Of a stretch of DNA of 64,000 nucleotides, positions 40,094-49,195 are shown in pieces. The notes under the pieces were generated by a model. The model was given only the letters and a program-made list of their open reading frames with translations. It was not told where the DNA came from and did no database searches. The DNA is from Acinetobacter sp. ANC 5054 (lineage in GTDB: Bacteria > Pseudomonadota > Gammaproteobacteria > Pseudomonadales > Moraxellaceae): contig NZ_NEGG01000004.1 of assembly GCF_002135295.1 (NCBI RefSeq), positions 177,918 to 241,917 of the forward strand, given 5' to 3'. The position numbers and the translations under genes are program-made. Numbering within the stretch: position 1 is the first letter of the stretch; each line of letters opens with the position of its first letter.

Positions 40094-41440
40094 TTAAGCG
40101 TGATGCGTATTCCCTTCGTCAGACATTTGAAGATCAATGTCTGCTGGGTTATTTAGCGCATGATTTAATTTTTCAGTGTCTAACTGACCTACCCATTTTG
40201 CAACAACCAAAGTTGCTAAAGAGTTACCAACAAGGTTTGTCAATGCACGAGCTTCAGACATGAAACGGTCAATACCTAGAATCAATGCCAAACCAGCCAC
40301 TGGAATATGACCGACTGCAGATAAGGTTGCCGCCATAACAATGAAGCCTGAACCTGTTACACCAGCAGCCCCTTTCGAAGAAATCAACAATACAGCAAGT
40401 AAGGTAATTTCATGGGTTAAATCTAGTTGTGTATTGGTTGCTTGTGCAATAAAGATCGCAGCCATCGTCAAGTAAATAGACGTACCATCTAAGTTAAATG
40501 AATAACCTGTTGGAATAACCAAGCCCACAACTGATTTTTCAGCACCAGCAAGCTCAAGTTTTTTCAACATACGTGGCAATACAGATTCTGAAGAAGACGT
40601 ACCCAGTACAATCAGTAATTCTTCACGAATCAAACGAATCATTTTCAGGATACTAAATCCACAAACGCGTGCGATCGTACCCAAAACAATGAAGATAAAT
40701 AGCAAACAGGTTACGTAGAAGCAAATAATTAACTGAGCTAATTGAGCTAAAGAACCGATACCGTATTTACCAATCGTAAATGCCATTGCACCGAATGCAC
40801 CAATTGGCGCTAATTTCATGATCATATTTACAATGTTGAAGAACACATGTGAAACTTGATCAATGAATTTCAGTACAGGTTTACCCGCATCACCAAGTTT
40901 ATGCAGTGCGAAACCAAATAGGATTGCAAACAGTAAGACTTGTAAGATTTCACCTTCAGCAAACGCACCCACCACAGTATTTGGAATGATGTTCATCACG
41001 AAATCGAGCGATGATTGCGATGCACCAGACTCTACATATTTAGAAATACCAGAAGTATCTAAAGTTGCAGGGTCAATGTTCATTCCCACACCCGGTTTTG
41101 CAATGTTAATTACAAATAAACCGATGATTAAAGCCAGCGTTGAAACAACTTCGAAGTAAAGAAGTGCAATACCACCGGTTTTACCCACCGATTTCATGCT
41201 TTCCATACCCGCAATACCACTGACTACTGTACAGAAAATAACTGGTGCAATAATCATTTTGATGAGTTTAATAAACGCATCACCTAATGGTTTTAGTTGT
41301 TCCCCGAGCCCTGGAACACTTTGCTTAACGCCATCTACAATGACAGATGAGCTTGGTGAAAAGTGGCCAACAATAATACCCAAAATAATGGCAACGATTA
41401 CTTGAAAGTACAGTGACTTATAAATTGGTTTTTTAGCCAT
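40094..41440 (-). CDS. dctA: C4-dicarboxylate:cation symporter
   Basis: 448-residue inner-membrane transporter of the DAACS family for succinate, fumarate and malate. Hallmarks: hairpin serine motif [41 protein letters not shown], and [18 protein letters not shown]. Those motifs fit DctA better than glutamate-specific GltP. Monocistronic, 400 nt of upstream DNA. Confidence 0.9.
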   Translation of the reverse strand: MAKKPIYKSLYFQVIVAIILGIIVGHFSPSSSVIVDGVKQSVPGLGEQLKPLGDAFIKLIKMIIAPVIFCTVVSGIAGMESMKSVGKTGGIALLYFEVVSTLALIIGLFVINIAKPGVGMNIDPATLDTSGISKYVESGASQSSLDFVMNIIPNTVVGAFAEGEILQVLLFAILFGFALHKLGDAGKPVLKFIDQVSHVFFNIVNMIMKLAPIGAFGAMAFTIGKYGIGSLAQLAQLIICFYVTCLLFIFIVLGTIARVCGFSILKMIRLIREELLIVLGTSSSESVLPRMLKKLELAGAEKSVVGLVIPTGYSFNLDGTSIYLTMAAIFIAQATNTQLDLTHEITLLAVLLISSKGAAGVTGSGFIVMAATLSAVGHIPVAGLALILGIDRFMSEARALTNLVGNSLATLVVAKWVGQLDTEKLNHALNNPADIDLQMSDEGNTHHA

Positions 41441-41836
41441 AATATTACTTCACGATATATTTCAGTTTGAAAGAAATATTCAGTTTTTGCTTATTTAAAA
41501 AAATAAACAGCCCAAAACCCTATTATCTTCGACAAAAGAGCACCAAAGTATTTGATATAACCAAATACTAAAAATATGAAATGTGTAAGGTGATCGATAA
41601 ACAATCACGTCAGGACCTGATATAAAATCAGAAAATTGATCAGGAGATGAAACACATACTAAAGTAGGTTAAATTTTACCTGTTTTTTTTCGGCTTGTTT
41701 TGCTCCAAATGTTAAATTGGGTTAAATAATACACGCAACTTATTAGACTATAGTCTAAAGACAGCAATTTTTAGTCCTATTATCAGGCTGAAAAATACCA
41801 ACTATAGAAGTAAACTATCCTTAAGTCCTAAATTTT
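41441..41836. other. Divergent dctA/ybiB intergenic region
   Basis: 396 nt. Contains GTGAT...ATCAC (41592-41610) and the 16-bp palindrome listed separately; no gene seen. Confidence 0.5.
41743..41758. promoter_or_regulatory. Perfect 16-bp palindrome, possible operator
   Basis: TTAGACTATAGTCTAA, about 80 nt before the ybiB-like start. TATAGT inside it could be a -10, so a dimeric repressor bound here might block the promoter. The binding protein is unknown. Confidence 0.4.
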
Positions 41837-42847
41837 ATGCCAAGCGTACGAATGAACAATAAACGAAATATTTATAAAGATTTTGAACATCCTTTTGCTC
41901 AATTTGTGCGAATCGTCGGCAAAGGTAAAAACGGTGCTCGCTCACTAACATTTGATGAGGCTTACCAAGCCTTCAGCATGATCTTAAAAGATGAAGTTTT
42001 AGATGTTCAATTGGGCGCTTTCTTAATGTTATTGCGAGTAAAAGAAGAATCTGTCGATGAATTGACTGGATTTGTGCAAGCGACGCGCGATCAATTGAAT
42101 TTTAAACCGCTTGATGTCGATTTAGATTGGTCATCTTATGCTGGAAAGCGTAAACACTATCCTTGGTTTTTACTTGCAGCGTTAACCCTTGCCAAGCATG
42201 GCTATAAGATTGTCATGCATGGCGCTTCTGGCCACACCATAAATCGTCTTTATACAGAACAAGTATTAGAGTACTTAGGATTTCCTATTTGCCAAAATGA
42301 CCTTGATGTGGAACAGCAATTAAATCAGCGTAATTTTGCTTATATTCCTCTTGAGGCAATTTCCCCTATTTTGAGTGATTTAATTTCGCTACGTAATGTC
42401 ATGGGTTTACGCTCACCCATTCATACCCTTGCACGCTTAATTAATCCGTTTAATGCTAAAGCCACCATGCAAGCGATTTTCCACCCTGCTTATCGTGCAT
42501 CTCACCAACGTGCCGCATTTCAATTGGGCTATCAAAATAGTGCAGTGATTAAAGGTGAAGGTGGTGAATTTGAACGTAATCCAGATGCCAAAACCTTAAT
42601 TTGTGGAATTAAAGACGGTGAAACGTATGAACATGAATTACCAAAACTCACTGACAACCGTAGCCCTATTGAGGAAGAACTGGATTTAGCAGTATTTAAA
42701 GCTGTGTGGGAAGCTAAGCAAACGCATGAATACGGCGAAATTGCGGTCACTGAAACGATGGGGATTGCGCTGTATACCATGGGTGCATGTTCAAGCTATG
42801 AAGACGCGATGCAACGTGCAAAAACACTTTGGGCAGAACGTTTCTAG
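41837..42847 (+). CDS. ybiB: TrpD2/YbiB-type phosphoribosyltransferase-fold protein
   Basis: 336 residues resembling anthranilate phosphoribosyltransferase: ARSLTFDEAYQAFSMIL, GAFLMLLRVKEESVDELTGF, VMHGASGHTINRLYTEQVL, MGLRSPIHTLARLINP, VIKGEGGEFERNPD. It lacks the canonical TrpD substrate motifs, matching the YbiB (TrpD2) group, whose E. coli member binds nucleic acid and is LexA-regulated. An enzymatic role is doubtful. Confidence 0.85.
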   Translation: MPSVRMNNKRNIYKDFEHPFAQFVRIVGKGKNGARSLTFDEAYQAFSMILKDEVLDVQLGAFLMLLRVKEESVDELTGFVQATRDQLNFKPLDVDLDWSSYAGKRKHYPWFLLAALTLAKHGYKIVMHGASGHTINRLYTEQVLEYLGFPICQNDLDVEQQLNQRNFAYIPLEAISPILSDLISLRNVMGLRSPIHTLARLINPFNAKATMQAIFHPAYRASHQRAAFQLGYQNSAVIKGEGGEFERNPDAKTLICGIKDGETYEHELPKLTDNRSPIEEELDLAVFKAVWEAKQTHEYGEIAVTETMGIALYTMGACSSYEDAMQRAKTLWAERF

Positions 42848-42865
42848 ACCCATACCGATTGATTT

Positions 42866-42904
42866 AAAAGAGTGAATCGGTCATATAAATTCACTCTTTT
42901 ATTT
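42866..42904 (+). terminator. ybiB terminator
   Basis: AAAAGAGTGAAT ... ATTCACTCTTTT, 12-bp stem; could also serve the minus-strand gene ending at 42939. Confidence 0.8.
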
Positions 42905-42938
42905 CTAGATTAGATGCTTTGCAGTTTGAATCGCTTCC

Positions 42939-43358
42939 CTATTGATCAGCTTTCATTGGAAAATAAAACTCTGGCCAAAATGGATAGTGTTGTCCTGAGC
43001 TATGAATATTTTTTAATTCGAGTACATCATTCAGTTGAATTTGAATATGATTTGGCTCATATCTTCCAGACAGATAAGCATCTTTATTTTGACCGACAAG
43101 GCTTAAACAATAGTTCTGATGACTTTTAATTTTCACGGATTTAAAAGCGGCTTTTGCCTGTTGAATTTCAATTCCAATAAGCAACATGGGCGAGCTATCA
43201 TTTTTGATTTGTGTATATTGAGTTTTTGGTTCAGCAAATTTGCTACTTGAAATAACGACAACCTGCATTAAACATTCAATTTTATTTTCAGCAAAAACCT
43301 GACCCGACAGCAAAGCAATCACTGTACTCATAAAGTATTTTAGTTTTATTGATTTCAT
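42939..43358 (-). CDS. Exported hypothetical protein
   Basis: 139 residues with a signal peptide (MSTVIALLSGQVFA|EN, about 24 residues). Two Cys in the mature part (IECLM, NYCLS) could pair. A predicted beta-rich domain. No family recognised; ribosome site weak. A plus-strand frame over the same region (42914-43129) is a shadow. Confidence 0.65.
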   Translation of the reverse strand: MKSIKLKYFMSTVIALLSGQVFAENKIECLMQVVVISSSKFAEPKTQYTQIKNDSSPMLLIGIEIQQAKAAFKSVKIKSHQNYCLSLVGQNKDAYLSGRYEPNHIQIQLNDVLELKNIHSSGQHYPFWPEFYFPMKADQ

Positions 43359-43389
43359 TGAAAGATTTTTTTACTTATTTTTGAGATTT

Positions 43390-43428
43390 AAAAAAGCCAT
43401 ATGATTGATCTAACCATATGGCTTTTTT
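43390..43428. terminator. Terminator downstream of nadK-yeaC
   Basis: AAAAAGCCATATG ... CATATGGCTTTTTT, 13-bp stem with T runs on both strands. Confidence 0.85.
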
Positions 43429-43441
43429 GAAGTAAATTCGA

Positions 43442-43708
43442 TTAAACAAAACGAATTGGCTTGAACTCTGGCTCTTCCACATGTGAGTCGCAGTGTTCAT
43501 CTTCTTCTTTAGTCCCACGGTCAATATAACCGCTACGCTCTTCTTCAGGTAAATGTTTAATTTCCCATGCGTACACCGCTTGCATACAAATCTGACGTTG
43601 TTCTTGAGTCAGTGCAACGCCATTGGGCCATTTACCAATTTCAATTGCCGTTTTAAGTCGACCTACTATTTCAGGATCGAGTACGGCAAGCATCTGTTCA
43701 ATATTCAT
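43442..43708 (-). CDS. YeaC family (DUF1315) protein
   Basis: 88 residues, acidic, soluble: MNIEQMLAVLDPEIVGRLK, ALTQEQRQICMQAVYAWE, EERSGYIDRG, the DUF1315/YeaC pattern. Function unknown. Begins 2 nt after the nadK stop, so it is co-translated with nadK. Confidence 0.85.
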   Translation of the reverse strand: MNIEQMLAVLDPEIVGRLKTAIEIGKWPNGVALTQEQRQICMQAVYAWEIKHLPEEERSGYIDRGTKEEDEHCDSHVEEPEFKPIRFV

Positions 43709-43710
43709 AA

Positions 43711-44622
43711 TTAATCCTGCTTTAATGAGTCAAAATCTTGGTTCCAACCGAGTTTGGTACGACACGCCATATAGAAGTCATAACCGGGTGGATGTAATAA
43801 GTTGAGCTTAAATGGATGTTTACGGATATGTAAACTATCGCCTACACCCAATGATACACTGTGTTGACCGTCGGCACTAACCATTGGCAATACACGGTTT
43901 TCACGAATGAGTATTTTGATTTCGCTTTGACCACCGACCACAATCGGGCGTGATGACAAAGTATGTGGATGCATCGGTACCAAGGCAATCGCATCCATAC
44001 TCGGATGTACGATTGGCCCACCACCAGAAAGTGCGTAGGCAGTTGAACCGGTTGGGGTTGAAACGATCAAACCATCACTATGCTGACGATAAACATATTG
44101 TCCATCAATATTCAGTTCAAAGTCGATCATATGCACAGACTTACCGGAATGCAGCACAATATCGTTTAAAGCCACGGCATCATAAATCGACTCGCCTTTG
44201 GAGCGAATTTCCATTTCCAGTAAGAAACGGCGATCGAGTTGAAATTCGCCTTTCAGCACTTGATCTAGCTTAAAGATCACTTCAGTCGGTTTGATATCGG
44301 TTAAGAAGCCCAAGCGACCACGGTTTACGCCAATCACAGGCGTATTATGTTTTACTAACGCACGTGCAGCATGTAGCAAAGAGCCATCACCACCGACAAC
44401 AATCACTAAATCGACGACTTCGCCAAGCAGTGCACGGCTCACGGTTTGAGTATTGTTATAAGGAACCAATTGCGCTGTTTGCGTATCAAATACAGGATGT
44501 AATCCTAAACTCAAGATATGATCATGGATCAAACATAGGGTTTCGATCACGGATGATTTATCTGGACGACCAATCAACCCAATGTTTCGAAATGATTTAT
44601 GTGAAATTTGCACCTGCGCCAT
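43711..44622 (-). CDS. nadK: NAD kinase
   Basis: ATP-dependent phosphorylation of NAD to NADP. 303 residues: GGDG at 77-80 (catalytic Asp79), GVNRGRLGFLTD, ALNDIVLHSG, SDGLIVSTPTGSTAYALSGGGPI. ATG 44622 gives the normal N-terminus; GGAG sits only 2 nt before it, so the more distant GAGG may be the real ribosome site. An in-frame ATG at 44649 lacks any site. Confidence 0.94.
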   Translation of the reverse strand: MAQVQISHKSFRNIGLIGRPDKSSVIETLCLIHDHILSLGLHPVFDTQTAQLVPYNNTQTVSRALLGEVVDLVIVVGGDGSLLHAARALVKHNTPVIGVNRGRLGFLTDIKPTEVIFKLDQVLKGEFQLDRRFLLEMEIRSKGESIYDAVALNDIVLHSGKSVHMIDFELNIDGQYVYRQHSDGLIVSTPTGSTAYALSGGGPIVHPSMDAIALVPMHPHTLSSRPIVVGGQSEIKILIRENRVLPMVSADGQHSVSLGVGDSLHIRKHPFKLNLLHPPGYDFYMACRTKLGWNQDFDSLKQD

Positions 44623-44801
44623 TGCTCCGCTTCGCCTCGGCCATATCATATCACTAACAGAAATGATTTAAAAAAACTTTAAAGTGTCTACTTTAGTCAT
44701 GTTCATATCGACATTTTGCATACATATAACAGATTAATTATTGCAAAATGCTGAAAAGCTTCGCATGATTAGCAAAATTTCTCAGGGTCTGATCATTATT
44801 T

Positions 44802-47195
44802 ATGAAGTCTGAACGTGGCATAGGCTTAATTGCACTTATTTTCTCACTGCTGATTATCGGTGGATTTATAGTGTTCAGCATTTATCTCATTCGTCTTGAT
44901 AATATTGTACGGGATAAATTTGAAGGTCAGCGTTGGGATATTCCTGCCAAGGTATTTGCGCGTCCTTTAGAAATTTATTCGAATGCACCTGTTAGCCAAG
45001 CAGATTTCAACGAAGAATTGAAACTTTTAGGTTATAAGTCACAAGACAGTTATGCAAAAACTGGAAGTTATGTCACTTCTGGCAATGTCACGTATGTACA
45101 TACACGTGGCTTCGATTTTGGTGACAGTGTCGACCCTGAACAAGTGCTTAAAGTCACTTTTAATCAAGATCAAATTACTGAAGTCAGTGCAACCAAACCT
45201 TCAAGCAGTGGGATTGCTCGTTTAGAGCCGATGTTGATTGGCGGGATTTACCCGCAGCACAATGAAGACCGTGTGCTAATTAAACTGGATAAAGTGCCTA
45301 AGCCACTTATTCAGGCTTTAATTGCAACCGAAGACCGTAACTTCTATCAGCATCATGGTATTTCTTTCCGTGGTACTGCACGTGCTATTGTCAGTAACAT
45401 TACAGGTGGTAAACGACAAGGCGGTTCAACCCTAACTCAGCAGTTGGTTAAAAACTTCTATTTATCGCCTGAAAAAACCATTAAACGTAAAGCCAATGAA
45501 GCGTTAATGGCAATGTTGATTGAATTGCATTATGACAAAGATGAAATTCTGGAAACCTATTTAAATGAAGTGAACTTAGGTCAAAATGGTAACTATTCTA
45601 TTAATGGTTATGGTTTGGCATCACAGTTCTACTTTGGCTTACCACTACGTGAATTAAATATTGCACAACAAGCCTATCTTGTTGGTCTAGTCCAAGGCCC
45701 TACCCTGTATAACCCTTGGAAAAATCCAGAACTGGCGAAAAAACGTCGTGATATTGTCCTCAACAACATGGTGGTCATGGGCTATTTAACCCAAGAACAA
45801 TATGAAACCGAGTCTGCACGTCCATTAAATGTAATTTCCAAACCAACTTTAGGTCCATCACGTTTCCCAGACTTTATGGACATTGTGCGTCGTCAATTGC
45901 GTACTGAATATCAAGAAAGTGATTTGACCAATCAAGGTTTGCGTATTTTTACAACACTGGATCCAATCGCGCAAACCCATGTACAAAGTGCATTTAAAGA
46001 TTCTGTCGAGCGTTTAAGCAAGGCAAATCCTGCACGCTTAAAAGAGTTGCAAGGCGCGGTATTGGTTTCTCATCCTGAAAATGGCGAATTGGTTGCTGCT
46101 GTGGGGTCGACACAGGACTTCACTGGCTTTAACCGAACCATGGATGCCAAGCGTCAAGTCGGTTCATTATTAAAACCGGTCATTTACCTCAGTGCGATTG
46201 AATCCAATCGTTATAACTGGGCAAGTCAAATTCAAGATAGCCCGATTAGCATTCAAAGTGATGGCAAAGCATGGACACCAAAAAACTATAGTGGTGGTGC
46301 ACACGGTGTGGTGCCAATGGTCGATGCGCTCTCTAACTCTTATAACTTATCGGCAGTTCGCTTAGGTCAAGAGTTGGGCATGTCGACCTTTATCAATCAC
46401 CTGAAAAAGTTTGGTGTAACCTCAAACATTCCAAATTATCCGTCGATCTACCTCGGTGCAATTGATATGTCACCGATGGAAGTGATGAGTATTTACGGTA
46501 ACTTTGCAACAGGCGGTTTTAAATATCCAACCAAAGCGATTCGTTCAGTAGTGGACTCAAATGGTCGTCTACTTGACCGCTATAGCTTAACCGTACAACC
46601 GACGATTTCTCCTGATGCAGCCTTTATTTTGAACTATGGTTTGCAACAAGTAATGAGTTCAGGTACAGGTCGCTCGGCTTATGCGTCATTACCAGCTTCA
46701 CTGAAGTTGGCCGGTAAATCTGGGACCACCAACGATACACGTGACTCTTGGTTTGCAGGCTATTCAGGAAATTATTTAAGTGTAGTGTGGCTAGGTTTGG
46801 ACGATAACAAAGTTACAGGTTTAACCGGTTCATCGGGCGCACTCCCTGTTTGGACCAATGTGATGAAACAGTTGCGTCAAAAACCTGTGAATTTACGTCA
46901 ACCTGACAGCGTGCAATGGCAATGGCTTGACCGTTATTCAGGTAATTTGTCGGCAGAACATTGTACTGGTGCCATGTACATTCCACTGTCTCGTAATTCA
47001 ATTCCAAACCAAGCAACAGCGTGTGGCTCGACAGAATATGAAGTCGAACCTTACACAGTTAATACTGAAGAAACGCAGCCGAGCAATGAACAAAATGATA
47101 GTTTAGGTGACTACATTCGTGAAAGTGATTCGCAGAATGATCAAGGTACTAATGATCAACCTCGAATCATCTCAAGTGGAGAGTACACAAATTAA
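44802..47195 (+). CDS. mrcB: Penicillin-binding protein 1B
   Basis: Bifunctional class A PBP of the inner membrane. 797 residues: one N-terminal membrane helix (8-30), a UB2H-like region (about 60-140), GT51 glycosyltransferase with Glu177 in ATEDRNFYQHHG and GGSTLTQQLVKN, and a transpeptidase with Ser455-Leu-Leu-Lys458, Ser513-Tyr-Asn515 and Lys639-Ser-Gly-Thr642. The C-terminal tail is Asn/Asp/Gln-rich. Overlaps the following lipoprotein gene. Confidence 0.95.
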   Translation: MKSERGIGLIALIFSLLIIGGFIVFSIYLIRLDNIVRDKFEGQRWDIPAKVFARPLEIYSNAPVSQADFNEELKLLGYKSQDSYAKTGSYVTSGNVTYVHTRGFDFGDSVDPEQVLKVTFNQDQITEVSATKPSSSGIARLEPMLIGGIYPQHNEDRVLIKLDKVPKPLIQALIATEDRNFYQHHGISFRGTARAIVSNITGGKRQGGSTLTQQLVKNFYLSPEKTIKRKANEALMAMLIELHYDKDEILETYLNEVNLGQNGNYSINGYGLASQFYFGLPLRELNIAQQAYLVGLVQGPTLYNPWKNPELAKKRRDIVLNNMVVMGYLTQEQYETESARPLNVISKPTLGPSRFPDFMDIVRRQLRTEYQESDLTNQGLRIFTTLDPIAQTHVQSAFKDSVERLSKANPARLKELQGAVLVSHPENGELVAAVGSTQDFTGFNRTMDAKRQVGSLLKPVIYLSAIESNRYNWASQIQDSPISIQSDGKAWTPKNYSGGAHGVVPMVDALSNSYNLSAVRLGQELGMSTFINHLKKFGVTSNIPNYPSIYLGAIDMSPMEVMSIYGNFATGGFKYPTKAIRSVVDSNGRLLDRYSLTVQPTISPDAAFILNYGLQQVMSSGTGRSAYASLPASLKLAGKSGTTNDTRDSWFAGYSGNYLSVVWLGLDDNKVTGLTGSSGALPVWTNVMKQLRQKPVNLRQPDSVQWQWLDRYSGNLSAEHCTGAMYIPLSRNSIPNQATACGSTEYEVEPYTVNTEETQPSNEQNDSLGDYIRESDSQNDQGTNDQPRIISSGEYTN

Positions 47196-47760
47196 ACTGC
47201 ATGATTCAATTGTCTTAAAATGGCTTTGCCTACCAACTCTAGCGCTGCTAAGCATGGTAGGTTGTCAAAATATCGCTCAGACTGAGCCTGTAACTCAACC
47301 TCAGGTTCAGAATGAAAAAAAATCTGACATCCATGACCCTTCGGGTGTGATCATACATCCTTATGATCATCCTGAAATTAAACGTCAGCGTATTGTCATT
47401 CCAGAACAACAGACCAAAATCCAAAAGTTTGATGATGGTCGTGACTTACCCGCTTTCAAAAAGCTCATGCAATCTACGCAAACAGCGTATGCCAATGGTA
47501 AATGGAATGAAGCTGAATCGGCCGCAACACAAGCGCAGCGCTTGGCACCCCAGTCAGCGGAAACCTATTTATATTTAGCCATGATTGCCAATCGTAAAAA
47601 TCAACCTGCCAATGCAGAGTCCCTTGCCCTACGTGGTTTAAGCTATGCACAGACCAAAGCAATGAAAACCCAACTTTGGAACGTCGTGTTAAAAGCAGGT
47701 CAAATGCAAAAGAAAGCCGCGACAATCACTAAAGCACAAAAAGCGCTAAAATCGCTATAG
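47152..47760 (+). CDS. lpoP: TPR lipoprotein, probable PBP1B activator (LpoP-like)
   Basis: 202 residues from ATG 47152, which has AAGG 5 nt upstream and overlaps the end of mrcB by 44 nt. Long signal peptide with lipobox SMVGC (Cys38), a Pro/Gln linker, then TPR-like helices at about 100-175 (AYANGKWNEAESAATQAQRL, AETYLYLAMIANRKNQPANA). In P. aeruginosa the TPR lipoprotein encoded beside ponB (LpoP) activates PBP1B; the same layout here supports that role, by inference. Confidence 0.75.
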   Translation: MINLESSQVESTQIKLHDSIVLKWLCLPTLALLSMVGCQNIAQTEPVTQPQVQNEKKSDIHDPSGVIIHPYDHPEIKRQRIVIPEQQTKIQKFDDGRDLPAFKKLMQSTQTAYANGKWNEAESAATQAQRLAPQSAETYLYLAMIANRKNQPANAESLALRGLSYAQTKAMKTQLWNVVLKAGQMQKKAATITKAQKALKSL

Positions 47761-47770
47761 TGCAAATATA

Positions 47771-47811
47771 AAAAAGCCTCAGCAATGAATCATCGAACTG
47801 AGGTTTTTTTA
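47771..47811 (+). terminator. mrcB-lpoP terminator
   Basis: AAAAGCCTCAG ... CTGAGGTTTTTTT, 6-7 bp GC stem with T7. Confidence 0.8.
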
Positions 47812-47878
47812 CATTAACTTCCTTAAAGTTAGCTTATTTCCAATATATGGTTAAATTATAAAAACTAAGATTAGCACT

Positions 47879-48778
47879 TTAAATATGTCGAATCCCTGCA
47901 ATACCATAAGCCGCATGTTGCTTTGCGACAGTAAATAGCTCCTTTTGCATGCCACCCAAAGCAAATACTGGAATCTCAATCGCTCGTGCAATCTGTTCAA
48001 ATTTTTCCCAGCCTAAACCTATTTCATTGGGATGGGTTGTTGTAGGCAGTACAGGGCTCAATAGAATCGCATCACAACCAATTTTCTGTGCATGCTGTGC
48101 AGAAACGAGATCGTGGCAAGCGGCAATATAGCGACGACCCAAAATCAAATTATCTGCTTGGCTTTGCATCAATTGACTTTGCTTTAAATGAATTGCCGAA
48201 ATATGTAATTGCACTTCTGGAATCAACAGACGCCACACATCTATATTTATAATCAGTTGTTGCAAAATAACGGTTGGGAGTTGATTGATAGCCTGTGCAT
48301 TTTCATCAGTTGCATCCACTCGCCAGTAATAGAGTAATTCAGATTGTAAATTTTCCAACGTTGGCAGTTCATCTGTAATTCTGATCTGTTCTACCCAATT
48401 TAATCGTTGGATTATGGTTTTATTGGCTTTAGGGAAATTTAAATCTAGTAATTGACTCCGTGTATACCATGCCCACGGCTTTTGTATTTCATTGAGCAAT
48501 GCTGTCGGAACCACAGCATGGAACAAATGTAATCGCACAATCAGATCATCATATTCATGCTGAATCACATCAAACCGATTCCATACATGCAGCCCAATCC
48601 CAACTTCTTCAAAGATTTCACGACGGCACGCCTGTTCAGGTGTTTCACCAGCTTCTACTTTTCCACCAGGAAATTCATGTTTATTGCCCTGATGCTGATT
48701 CGCTTCACGCCAACCCACCAATACTTTGTCCTGATGTAATAAAATGGCAATCGCCACATCAAGTTGAGGTTTAGACAT
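47879..48778 (-). CDS. Nudix hydrolase fused to a thiamine-phosphate-synthase-like domain
   Basis: 299 residues. N-terminal Nudix domain (4-130) with a complete Nudix box at 38-60 (GGKVEAGETPEQACR then REIFEEVGI), MutT-like. C-terminal half (about 190-299) resembles ThiE/TenI (LGRRYIAACHDLVSAQHA, GCDAILLSPVLPTTTHP, VFALGGMQKE, GIAGIRHI) but lacks the full ThiE phosphate site. This MutT-ThiE layout is known from Pseudomonas and relatives; cleaning of oxidised nucleotides or thiamine precursors is inference. ATG 48778 chosen over TTG 48808. Confidence 0.88.
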   Translation of the reverse strand: MSKPQLDVAIAILLHQDKVLVGWREANQHQGNKHEFPGGKVEAGETPEQACRREIFEEVGIGLHVWNRFDVIQHEYDDLIVRLHLFHAVVPTALLNEIQKPWAWYTRSQLLDLNFPKANKTIIQRLNWVEQIRITDELPTLENLQSELLYYWRVDATDENAQAINQLPTVILQQLIINIDVWRLLIPEVQLHISAIHLKQSQLMQSQADNLILGRRYIAACHDLVSAQHAQKIGCDAILLSPVLPTTTHPNEIGLGWEKFEQIARAIEIPVFALGGMQKELFTVAKQHAAYGIAGIRHI

Positions 48779-48851
48779 CACTCTTGCTCTATTCCATTTG
48801 ATAGCCAAGTGTAAGCAAATTTAACTTTTTTATAAATTAATAAAAATATCG

Positions 48852-48885
48852 TTGACAGGTCTATTCGATAATGATTATCATTTAA
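48852..48885 (+). promoter_or_regulatory. hemP promoter with Fur box
   Basis: -35 TTGACA (48852-48857), 18-nt spacer, -10 TATCAT (48876-48881); the Fur-box-like GATAATGATTATCATTTAA (48867-48885) covers the -10 and matches the 19-bp Fur consensus at most positions. Iron-Fur repression expected. Confidence 0.85.
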
Positions 48886-48917
48886 AACATTCAGAAATAC
48901 ACCACGGAGTCGATGGA

Positions 48918-49088
48918 ATGAACGCACCTTTTAGCTTTTTTACTCGCAGCAACGAAACACACCACTCACTGCCAATGTTGCATTCAAACAATCTTTTTGC
49001 CTTAGGTCGTGAGATTCGCATTATGCATGCAGGTGAAGAATATCGCTTACGCTTAACCCGTAATAACCGACTAATTTTGACCAAATAA
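48918..49088 (+). CDS. hemP: Hemin uptake protein HemP
   Basis: 56 residues from ATG 48918 (GGAG 8 nt upstream): MNAPFSFFTRSNETHH then LFALGREIRIMHAGEEYRL and RLTRNNRLILTK, the HemP pattern. In other proteobacteria HemP promotes expression of haem-uptake genes. No haem receptor gene follows here, so it stands alone. Confidence 0.9.
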   Translation: MNAPFSFFTRSNETHHSLPMLHSNNLFALGREIRIMHAGEEYRLRLTRNNRLILTK

Positions 49089-49093
49089 TTTCT

Positions 49094-49112
49094 GATAACA
49101 ATAATAATTATC
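49094..49112. promoter_or_regulatory. Second Fur-box-like site after hemP
   Basis: GATAACAATAATAATTATC agrees with the Fur consensus GATAATGATAATCATTATC at 16 of 19 positions. It lies 5 nt after the hemP stop and about 45 nt before a terminator, with no ORF following. It could also be read as a hairpin (CTGATAA/TTATCAG). Confidence 0.5.
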
Positions 49113-49138
49113 AGCGCAATAAAAATAATCGTGGACAC

Positions 49139-49170
49139 AAGCAGTAGGCACCAGCGTACTGCTTTTTAAT
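49139..49170 (+). terminator. hemP-region terminator
   Basis: AAGCAGTA GGCACCAGCG TACTGCTTTTTA, 8-bp stem with T5. Confidence 0.75.
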
Positions 49171-49195
49171 TTTCAGCCTTACACATTTTATAAAT

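Noticed and set aside
42914..43129. 71-residue plus-strand ORF
   Set aside because: Antisense to the exported hypothetical protein at 42939-43358, which has a signal peptide; no ribosome site.
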